From Hyphomicrobium nitrativorans NL23 (lineage in GTDB: Bacteria > Pseudomonadota > Alphaproteobacteria > Rhizobiales > Hyphomicrobiaceae), in NCBI RefSeq assembly GCF_000503895.1, contig NC_022997.1, forward strand, positions 1,012,501 to 1,076,500: 64,000 bases of DNA, written 5' to 3'. The notes below the pieces were generated by a model. That model searched no databases, had not been told where the DNA came from, and was given only the letters and a program-made list of their open reading frames with translations. The position numbers were made by a program, and so were the translations under genes. This document shows, piece by piece, positions 16,647-24,200 of the stretch (the stretch's first letter is position 1; each line of letters starts with the position of its first letter).

Positions 16647-17720
16647 CTAGATGGCGGCAAGCGCTCCGACCCGCTGCGGCAGGCTCGCATCGCTGGTGAG
16701 AGCCAATTGACGCGTGTAGGCCGAGACGTAGGCGTTGGTCATCTTCTCGACAGTGAACCGCTGCTCGAACGCCTGCCTTACGAGGGCGCGATCGAGTGTC
16801 AGGCTCTTTTCCACGGCTGCGACACCTTCGTCGATCGAAGAGACCATGAAACCGGAAACGCCTTCGGTAATAATCTCCGGAACCGACCCGGCCCGCCATG
16901 CGATGACGGGTGTCCCAACCGACATCGCCTCGATCATCACCAGTCCGAACGGCTCAGGCCAGTCGATCGGGAACAGTAGCGCGCGAGCGTTTCCGAGAAA
17001 CGCACCTTTCTGCTGATCGTCGATCTCACCGATGAACTCGATCAACGGGTGGTCGAGCATCGGCCTGATGACCTGCTCGAAATAGTCGGTGTCGGCCGGA
17101 TCGACTTTGGCGGCGATCTTCAAGGGAATTCCTGTGCGCTTGGCGATCTCTATGGCGCGATCTGGTCGCTTGTCCCGGCAGATGCGACCCAGGAATGCGA
17201 GATAGTCGCCGCCGTGTGGATTGAACCGGCACAGAGATTCCGGGAGACCGTGCGGAATGGTGTCCACCCAATTGATGAAAGCCGGCATAGGAAGCCGCTG
17301 ATGGTTCGAGATCGAAACCAGCGGCATCCTGGGGAAGGCTTTGTAGATCGGCATGTTGTCCGGGAGGTCGAGCCGCCCGTGCATCGTCGTGATGGTCTTG
17401 TGACGGATGCGATTAAAAAGAGGGTGTTGAAGGAGGTCGACATGAAAATGGATGATGTCGAAATCCGCCGACGCTCTCATCACCTTGGAAAGCATTACGA
17501 GATGCGTTGCCAAGTGATCGCGAACTCCCGCCAACCGCAGCCCGCGCGGACAGCAGGGGACGAGCGTTGCAGATGTTTCAGAGTCGCCCGAGGCGAAGAG
17601 CGTTACCTCGTGGCCCTGACGAACCAGCTCCTCGGTCAGCCACGAGACGACTCGCTCTGTGCCGCCGTAGAATTTCGGCGGCACGGATTCGGCAAGTGGT
17701 GCGACTTGCGCAATTCGCAT
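16647..17720 (-). CDS. Family 4 (GT-B) glycosyltransferase
   Basis: From ATG 17720 the product begins MRIAQVAPLAESVPPKFYGG, the usual GT4 N-terminus. It contains GTERVVSWLTEELVRQGHEV, and the C-terminal nucleotide-sugar site AIEIAKRTGIPLKIAAKVDP, then PEPFGLVMIEAMSVGTPVIA with the EX7E-type glutamates. It is about 357 residues long. The upstream ATG at 17771 would add an unlikely extension; starting at 17720 puts regulatory motif 4 at 135 bp, like most other copies. Sugar donor and acceptor are unknown. The debranching enzyme follows about 110 bases downstream. Confidence 0.88.
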   Translation of the reverse strand: MRIAQVAPLAESVPPKFYGGTERVVSWLTEELVRQGHEVTLFASGDSETSATLVPCCPRGLRLAGVRDHLATHLVMLSKVMRASADFDIIHFHVDLLQHPLFNRIRHKTITTMHGRLDLPDNMPIYKAFPRMPLVSISNHQRLPMPAFINWVDTIPHGLPESLCRFNPHGGDYLAFLGRICRDKRPDRAIEIAKRTGIPLKIAAKVDPADTDYFEQVIRPMLDHPLIEFIGEIDDQQKGAFLGNARALLFPIDWPEPFGLVMIEAMSVGTPVIAWRAGSVPEIITEGVSGFMVSSIDEGVAAVEKSLTLDRALVRQAFEQRFTVEKMTNAYVSAYTRQLALTSDASLPQRVGALAAI

Positions 17721-17854
17721 CTTGGTGCGACCTTTCGGTAATTCACATAAGGACGTTCTTAGTGAAGACATTATAGAAATCCGAAACTTGCAGCTCCGTC
17801 GCTGCCGCCCGAAAAAGCGGTTCCCAACCCTATTGCAACGGGAAACGAGACATC

Positions 17855-17872
17855 AGGCTCGGAAAGTACTCA
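17855..17872 (-). promoter_or_regulatory. Conserved 18-bp motif, copy 4
   Basis: The minus-strand sequence is TGAGTACTTTCCGAGCCT, 135 bp before the glycosyltransferase ATG. It lies in the divergent region between that gene and the orphan pqqA. This copy is outside the duplicated blocks, so its conservation is not explained by block duplication. Confidence 0.65.
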
Positions 17873-18003
17873 CACTTGGAGTGCCGCTTAACGCCGAACG
17901 GCGCCGAAAATAAACGCGAACGTGATTGGCGCTTTGGCCGCGGGATCACCATCTACTCTATAGAGATCGGCGCAAAGGCGCTTGTCCGAGATAAGGAGAC
18001 ACC

Positions 18004-18093
18004 ATGAAAATCTGGAATGCACCGCAGGTGCGCGAGCAGGCCGTCGGCCTTGAGGTCACGAGTTATCTGCCCGCCGAGATCGACATCATCTAG
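18004..18093 (+). CDS. pqqA: PQQ precursor peptide PqqA (orphan copy 1)
   Basis: The 29-residue peptide begins MKIWNAPQVREQ and ends in VTSYLPAEIDII. It holds the GLEVTSY core, in which Glu17 and Tyr21 are the two residues that PqqE crosslinks and that become pyrroloquinoline quinone. GATAAGGAGACACC precedes the ATG. It is close in length to known PqqA (22-29 residues). No pqqB, C, D or E gene is nearby, so it must use enzymes encoded elsewhere. It differs from the copy at 54466 by five residues and many silent bases. Confidence 0.9.
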   Translation: MKIWNAPQVREQAVGLEVTSYLPAEIDII

Positions 18094-18177
18094 CGATGTC
18101 ATCTCTACGATAGGGCCGTGGGTGTATCCGGTTGTTCGCCGGCATGCTCACGGCCTTTCCGTTCCAATGGGAACGCC

Positions 18178-18498
18178 ATGATGGACGTCAGCCGGGACAT
18201 TGCCGATTTCACACGGCGCGCCGAGGTCGCGTATGGGGCCATGTGTAGGGCCAAAGGTCAGATCGCCAAGTTCTGCCGCGACGATGCGCGTTTCTATCTT
18301 GAGCGCGCAATCGAGATAGCCAAGGCGTCCGGCAATAAAGACATGGTCGCGCAACTGCAATTGCGCCGCGGGCAGATCATGAGCGCGTTCCACAAGCAGA
18401 ATGACCGCTCCCCGTCTCAGCAGCAGCACACCGGCATCGAACGCTGGGAGAACGAAGGTGGCTCGATCGGCGCATGCCCCCGCCACAGCCATCGCTGA
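18178..18498 (+). CDS. Hypothetical helical protein (106 aa)
   Basis: From ATG 18178 the product reads MMDVSRDIADFTRRAEVAYG and continues as long helices (FYLERAIEIAKASGNKDMVA). The tail after about residue 80 is Gln/Ser-rich and probably disordered. I recognise no domain. It starts 84 bases after the pqqA stop on the same strand and may share its transcript, but there is no sign that it takes part in PQQ synthesis. Confidence 0.5.
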   Translation: MMDVSRDIADFTRRAEVAYGAMCRAKGQIAKFCRDDARFYLERAIEIAKASGNKDMVAQLQLRRGQIMSAFHKQNDRSPSQQQHTGIERWENEGGSIGACPRHSHR

Positions 18499-18565
18499 AG
18501 GCCCGCTCAGCTTGCGAGCCCCGCCCCACGCACAGGCTCAAGCAACCCGACACAGCAAAGCAGAC

Positions 18566-18597
18566 ACAAAAAATGGGCCGCAACGTGCGCGACCCAT
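18566..18597 (-). terminator. Rho-independent terminator
   Basis: On the minus strand ATGGGTCGC pairs with GCGGCCCAT (one G-U) and is followed by a run of T. It lies about 50 bases past the stop of the exported protein at 18645-18974. Confidence 0.65.
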
Positions 18598-18644
18598 CCT
18601 CTTGGCATTCCCAACGCAATCGATAGGGCGGGAACGTATCGCCA

Positions 18645-18974
18645 TCACCCGCTGCGGCAATCGTGATAGCGCGAGCGCCAATACCGGCTGCCGGTTGCCT
18701 GCCACTTGCGGTACTCATAGGAGCAGCCCCGAGCCCCTTCACCGAAGATGATCACGCTACGCAGAGCGCGCCCGACCGAACGGTCATGATTGCGGCCGCG
18801 ATAGCTTTTACCGCGATGATCGGCGTGCTTCTTTCCGACTCGATCCCCACCGCCATAGTGCTTTTGCACACCGCTGCGCTGGCTGTCCTTGGCTTCCGCC
18901 GTGCTGACCATCCCCGTGATAGCGAGGATCGCCGCGGCGCCCGTGATCAATATCGTTTTCGTGATCGCTGTCAT
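18645..18974 (-). CDS. Small exported basic protein (109 aa)
   Basis: A signal peptide (ILITGAAAILAITGMVSTAEA) is followed by a His/Lys/Gly-rich middle. The C-terminus is CSYEYRKWQATGSRYWRSRY with two Cys. This ending is found in small secreted proteins of Hyphomicrobiales; function is unknown. Regulatory motif 5 lies 127 bp upstream, and a terminator follows the gene. Confidence 0.65.
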   Translation of the reverse strand: MTAITKTILITGAAAILAITGMVSTAEAKDSQRSGVQKHYGGGDRVGKKHADHRGKSYRGRNHDRSVGRALRSVIIFGEGARGCSYEYRKWQATGSRYWRSRYHDCRSG

Positions 18975-19100
18975 GACTCTGTTTCCATTTTTTCTGATGA
19001 ACGGCCCGCCGACGTCAGCCTCGATGGATGGCTGGCGGTCGAGATGCTCGGATGAGCCTTAGCGATGATCTGACACTAGAGGTCAACCACGGGCAGCGTG

Positions 19101-19118
19101 AGACTCGGAAAGTACCCA
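19101..19118 (-). promoter_or_regulatory. Conserved 18-bp motif, copy 5
   Basis: The minus-strand sequence is TGGGTACTTTCCGAGTCT, 127 bp before the exported protein ATG at 18974. Confidence 0.65.
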
Positions 19119-19168
19119 ACCTCAACGCGAGAAGGATCCTGCGCCGCACGCGGCGACACCGTACTGCG

Positions 19169-19366
19169 CTAGGTCGCGGCGGCGCGAACCGCGTCCGGCT
19201 TGACCGCGATCAGTCTCTCGATCGCCTTCACCTTGCGGTTCACGAACAGAACGTTCGGGATCTGAATCGTCTCCTCGTTGGAACCGCCGATTTTGAGCGT
19301 CAGATCGCCGGCGCCCCATACCAAGATGATGTCATGAAAAAGATCCTGGCCTCGCCTCTCGAACAC
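19169..19366 (-). CDS. Hypothetical protein (65 aa)
   Basis: The product starts MFERRGQDLFHDIILVWGAG and contains LTLKIGGSNEETIQIPNVLF, a beta-rich small protein. No family is recognised. Its start overlaps the out-of-frame tail of the broken gene upstream. Existence is plausible but not certain. Confidence 0.4.
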   Translation of the reverse strand: MFERRGQDLFHDIILVWGAGDLTLKIGGSNEETIQIPNVLFVNRKVKAIERLIAVKPDAVRAAAT

Positions 19367-19695
19367 CAGGCCATTGGTGCCTGCTATTTACGAGATTGCG
19401 CACACATCGACCACGTAGGAGCGGACTTTCACTTGCAGGCGCCACGTGTTGACTAGCGTCGCGGCTTTGAGCAGCGGCGAGGTCTTCCGGGTCGATCGTT
19501 ACGATCTGCTTGCGGAGGCTTATGGTTCCAACGGCCGGCAGCGTGATTGTGGTCGCAAGCCTGCGATAGGCCTCGTTTGTCAAAGTATCTAGCTGCTCTT
19601 CCTCGGTTTCGATGACATAGCATCCGGCGGGTAGCTCGCCATCGACACCGTCGAGGAAGAAGGCGATTGAACGCCACCACCGTTCGCGTCGTCAT
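19332..19695 (-). pseudogene. Frameshifted copy of the 2508-2771 gene
   Basis: The ATG at 19695 gives MTTRTVVAFN, then the frame is lost. In the next frame FLDGVDGELPAGCYVIETEE continues through ATTITLPAVGTISLRKQIVT, closely matching the intact copy at 2508-2771. A loss of two bases after the Asn codon explains the break. Past the homologous end the frame runs on without a stop into unrelated residues. Confidence 0.75.
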
Positions 19696-19825
19696 GTTTC
19701 TTTTCTCGAATTGATCACGATTGCACCTGGAAACATTCCTTGCCGAACGGGGAGCGAGCCGGAGCGACGTGGGCACCGGCTCGCCATCCCGCCTGGTCAT
19801 GGCGAATGATAGACCATCGATGCCC

Positions 19826-20002
19826 TCAGATCTTCACCGGGGCCGGCGCAACGCGCGGCTTCTCGGAAAGAATACGGGTGTTGACGACTTCCGGGTCTCC
19901 GACAGGAAGGGGGCGCTCATCACTCGGCTCCGTCCGAGGCGGCGGTGCGACGGGCTGCGCGGTTGCGATTGCATCGGAGGCCGTCTTGGGTGTGTCGGTC
20001 AT
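19826..20002 (-). CDS. Pro/Ala-rich small protein, block B copy
   Basis: A 58-residue frame begins MTDTPKTASDAIATAQPVAP, has the central VGDPEVV and ends RVAPAPVKI. It matches the protein at 3079-3258 in plan and at conserved spots, though most of the sequence has diverged. It lies between the broken small gene and the HWE kinase, as in block A. Motif 6 lies about 130 bp upstream. Likely disordered; function unknown. Confidence 0.6.
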   Translation of the reverse strand: MTDTPKTASDAIATAQPVAPPPRTEPSDERPLPVGDPEVVNTRILSEKPRVAPAPVKI

Positions 20003-20131
20003 GATGTCCTCACCGGATTGGTGTTTGTGGTTTTTAATTTTAGGCGCTCTCGGTCGAAACGAAGGACGATCATTATGTGTGCGCCCTTCAGGTCTCCCGG
20101 TGGATAGTGATGCAAGCCGTCTGGAACGCTT

Positions 20132-20149
20132 AGAGTCGGAATCTACCTA
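20132..20149 (-). promoter_or_regulatory. Conserved 18-bp motif, copy 6
   Basis: The minus-strand sequence is TAGGTAGATTCCGACTCT, about 130 bp before the Pro/Ala-rich protein ATG and at the position equivalent to copy 2 in block A. Confidence 0.65.
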
Positions 20150-20231
20150 GTTGCCTCCCCCGCTTCTTGCAGGAAGCCCGTGTAGGCGTGTTGGAGCATT
20201 TAGGCGGCGTAGCAAGTGACCCCTCCCGACG

Positions 20232-20975
20232 CTATCGGTCTCTCGCGCCAGAAACGGTCTTTGATTTCACCATGAGGATGGCCGCTGTGGGAACCTCGAG
20301 CGTCCACCTCACGCCGCCGCCGTCGAAGTCATGCCGCGCGTTTCCGCCTAGTGTCGCGGCCGCGATGCGTTGCAGGATCATGGAGCCGAAACCTTGATGT
20401 TCCGGAGGCGTGACCGCAGGACCGCTCTGCTCGCACCAGATCAAGCGAAAACGTTCAGGCCCGGAGCCACCCGGAACAAGCTCCCAGTGCACGGAGATCG
20501 TACCTTCCGGCACGGAGAGCGCCCCATACTTCGTGGCGTTGGTCGCCAGCTCGTTCAGTGCCAGCCCGAGAGTCTGCGTCGCCTCCCGGTTCAAGAGCGC
20601 GTCGGGACCCGCCATGACGATGCACGGTCCATCGATCTCGGCAAAGGGCTCAAGCTGTCTTTGCACCAACTCCGCGACGCTAACGCCTCGCTCACCCTCA
20701 TGAATGAGAAGATCCAGGGAACGAGAGAGCGCGCCGATGCGTTGAGAGAACTCGGAGCGGAACGCGTTGAGGTCGCTGCTGCGTTGTGCTGTCTGAGTGG
20801 CAATAGCCTGCACGACGGCGAGCAAATTCTTTGTCCGATGGCCCAGCTCGTTCACGACAAGCCGCAGGCGCTTCTCCCGCGTCAGATAGCGGCTGATCCT
20901 GTCTATTCGGGAGAACGTCGTGCGGTCCTTGCTTTGGGGCTCCCTATCGGGGACTACGGGCTGTATCTGCGGCAT
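20232..20975 (-). CDS. HWE-family histidine kinase, block B copy
   Basis: From ATG 20975 the product is 247 residues with no membrane span and no recognisable sensor domain. The His box is NELGHRTKNLLAVVQAIATQ, the ATP-binding N box is LALNELATNATKYGALS, and the WxE motif is LIWCEQSGPAV. The start is set by alignment with block A and by GGGAG upstream; an upstream ATG at 21041 is possible. It diverges from the giant hybrid kinase at 21242, suggesting the two act in one pathway. Motif 7 lies 125 bp upstream. Confidence 0.88.
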   Translation of the reverse strand: MPQIQPVVPDREPQSKDRTTFSRIDRISRYLTREKRLRLVVNELGHRTKNLLAVVQAIATQTAQRSSDLNAFRSEFSQRIGALSRSLDLLIHEGERGVSVAELVQRQLEPFAEIDGPCIVMAGPDALLNREATQTLGLALNELATNATKYGALSVPEGTISVHWELVPGGSGPERFRLIWCEQSGPAVTPPEHQGFGSMILQRIAAATLGGNARHDFDGGGVRWTLEVPTAAILMVKSKTVSGARDR

Positions 20976-21099
20976 GCCAACATACTCCCACACGGAAAAA
21001 CGCCGACTGGTTCTGGGCGGAGTTAGTGTTATGCGATCCATTAACCCGCTTCTCGCCTTGACTGGACGGAACCCTAGCTGTCGGCAGCAATGCGCCGGA

Positions 21100-21117
21100 A
21101 GGCTCGGATTTTACCTA
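21100..21117 (-). promoter_or_regulatory. Conserved 18-bp motif, copy 7
   Basis: The minus-strand sequence is TAGGTAAAATCCGAGCCT, 125 bp before the HWE kinase ATG. It lies in the 266-bp divergent region shared with the giant hybrid kinase. Confidence 0.6.
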
Positions 21118-21241
21118 CGCCCCAAAATGAGATTCCTCCGTAGGGAGCGATCCCGCCCGCAATGCAGCAATACGTGCTATGGTTCTCCGATCCCAGTGCT
21201 CTTCCTAGCGTGGAAGGCGGGAATGTAGAGAAGGCGTCACA

Positions 21242-24200
21242 ATGGCTGGACTTCGTCCAGGCGCACCGGATGCTGCGCAGGAGCCCCGCGAACAGCGCGA
21301 GCCGAAAAGCACCGACCCTTGCCGGTCGCTGCCCTTCGCCGTTGTTGGCCTTGGCGCATCGGCGGGCGGCCTCGACGCCTTCCAGCGATTCTTGGATGCC
21401 GTTTCTCCAGACAGCGGCATGGCGTTCGTGCTGATCCAGCATCTGGACCCGACCCACGTCAGCATGATGAGCGAATTGCTGGCGCGCCACACGAAAATGC
21501 CTGTCGTGGAAGCCGCCAATGGCATGCCGGTTGAAGTCGATCACGTGTATCTCATTCCACCGGGCGCCTATCTAGCCTTGCGTAATGGATCGCTGTGGTT
21601 GTCGAAGCCGCATGACCGTCACGGCGCCCGGATGCCGCTCGATTTCTTCCTGTGTTCAATCGCACACGAGTGCGGCGAGCGCGCGCTCTGTGCGATCCTG
21701 TCCGGAACCGGCACCGACGGAAGTCTCGGCCTGAAAGCCGTGCACGAGCAGGGCGGGCTCGTTGTCGTTCAGGATCCCCACGAGGCCCAGCACGACGGGA
21801 TGCCCCGCAGCGCCATCGACACGGGGTGCACCGATTTCATTCTTCCGATCGCAAAAGTTCCCCAGGCGCTGATAAGCTTTAGCCGCCAAGCGTATGTCAG
21901 CGGCCGCAAGGCTCCTGGCGATGAAATGGAATCCGAGAGCGGGCCGACCGAGATCATCGCTCTTCTGACCGAGATGACTTCCCACGACTTCTCTCTTTAC
22001 AAGCCAGGAACGCTGACCCGGCGCATTGAGCGGCGTATGGCGCTGGCGGCGATCGAGAATCGGGAGCGTTACCTAGAAATTCTGCGCGAGGATATCGGAG
22101 AGCGCGAGCGTCTGGCCAGGGATCTCCTGATCAATGTCACGCAATTCTTCCGAGATCGACTTGCTTTCGACATGCTCGGCCAGTCGGTCGTGCCGGAGCT
22201 GGTTCAAGAGCAGCCGCCGGGCCAGGCCATCCGCGTCTGGGTGCCGGCCTGCAGCTCCGGGGAGGAAGCCTACTCGATCGCTATCCTGTTTCTCGAGGCC
22301 ATCGCGGCCAGCAGGAGCAACATCAAGCTGCAAGTCTTCGCCTCCGACATCGAGCCCGGCTGCGTGGCCTTCGCCCGCAACGGGTCCTATCCGGAGCATA
22401 TCCACAACGATGTGACGCCGGAACGGCTCTCCCGTTATTTTATCAAGGAAGACGGCGGCTATCGTGTCGTGCGCGAGTTGCGGGAGGCCGTGGTGTTCAC
22501 GACCCAAAACCTGCTGGCCGATCCGCCCTTCTCGCGCCTCGACCTCATCTCGTGCCGCAACGTGCTGATCTATCTTTCTCCTGAGGCCCAGGAGCGGACG
22601 CTTTCGCTTTTCCATTTCGCGCTTCGCGAGCGCGGCGTTCTGGTCTTGGGCGCCTCGGAAACCGTCGGCAAACATGTCGACCATTTCGCGCCGATCAGCA
22701 AAACGCATCGTCTCTACCGCCACATCGGCCGCAGCCGCCCGGGTGAGACTGCGTTCCCGATCCCCAGCGGAGAGCTTGGATTTCGCTCGCGGTCCCTATC
22801 GCCCAAAGAGCGGGCCAATCCGGCTCCCACTCTGGGAGATCTGGCCAAGCGCACCCTGATGGACGCTTATGTGCCGGCAGCGGTTCTCATCAACGACAAG
22901 CGTGAGGCGCTGCACTATTTCGGCGCGATCGATATCTTCCTCAAGATCGCCCCCGGCGAAGCAAGCCGGGACATTCTCGTCATGGCTCGCGAGGGACTGC
23001 GCGGCAAGCTTCGCCACGCGCTTCAACATACGCCGTCGGATCGGGGCAACAGCTTCGTGACGGGCGGACGAGTAACCCATGATGGTCGTCCTATGGACGT
23101 CACGATCGGCGTCTTTGAGATCTCCAGCGATGGACAGAAATACCGCATCGTGAGCTTCGCCGAGGACGCCGGGAGTTCCGCTGCGGCGCAAGGAGGGGAA
23201 ACGGAGCCACGTCCAAACATCAATCAGGAGCAGGAGATCGCCCTGCTCCGCGAAGAGCTTAACAGCACAATTCTCGAGCTCGAGGTTGCCAACGAGGAGC
23301 ACAAGGCGATCAACGAAGAGGCCATGTCGGTCAACGAGGAGTTCCAGTCGATCAATGAGGAGCTCGAGACCTCGAAGGAGGAACTGCAGTCCCTGAACGA
23401 GGAACTCAACGCGCTGAACAGCCAGCTTCAGGAGACGGTGGAACGGCAGCGGGCGACCGCGGACGATCTCAACAACATCCTCAACAGCTCCGACGTCGCT
23501 ACGTTGTTCCTCGACCGGGCGCTGAGAATCCGCTTTTTCACGCCGGCGACCAAAACGCTCTTCAATATTATTACGACCGACATCGGCCGGCCACTCGGAG
23601 ATCTCACGCATCGATTCCGGGACGACGACATGCTGCGCGATGCCACTTCGGTTCTCAAGACGTCGGCTCCGAAGCGGCGCGAGATCGAGGCCGACGACGG
23701 CTCCTGGTACATTCGCAGCATCCTGCCGTATCGCAGCGACGCCTCGCATGTCGACGGCGTGGTCGTGACATTTACCGGCATTTCCGAAATCAAGGCCGCC
23801 CAGGCCGAGATCCAGTCCGCACGGTCTTACTCGGACAGCATCATCGCAACCATCGGGCAGCCGCTTGTCGTGCTGGATGCCGACCTCCGTGTGATCTCCG
23901 CCTCGACGTCCTTCTATCGCGTCTTCGCCGTGGGGCCCGCGGAAACCGTCGGCCGTCCTTTGCACGAGGTCGGCTCCTGCCTCGATGTGCCGGCGCTGCG
24001 TCAGTTTCTTGCCACACTTCGCAAGGGAGATGCGGGGCTGGACGATGCCGAGATCACTATTACTCTGCCGGCGCTTGGAATCCGCTCGTTCAAGGTGAGC
24101 GCCCGCACTATCGGCGATGAGCCGGCGGCCAGACGAAAGATCCTGTTGTCGATCATCGACGTCACTGACACGAAGCGCGAGAGCGAGGCGTTGGCGGCCG

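Noticed and set aside
18004-18093. pqqA frame as chance similarity
   Set aside because: Length, Glu17-x3-Tyr21 spacing, ribosome binding site and a near-identical second copy with silent differences make chance unlikely.
19101-19118. EcfG promoter as explanation of the 18-bp motif
   Set aside because: The motif contains GGAA on the strand opposite to the genes and lacks GGAAC followed by GTT at 16-17 bases on the gene strand. It does not fit that sigma factor.
22796-23965. Long minus-strand reading frame inside the giant hybrid kinase
   Set aside because: It is antisense to a clear coiled coil and PAS coding region, has biased composition typical of high-GC shadow frames and no domain.
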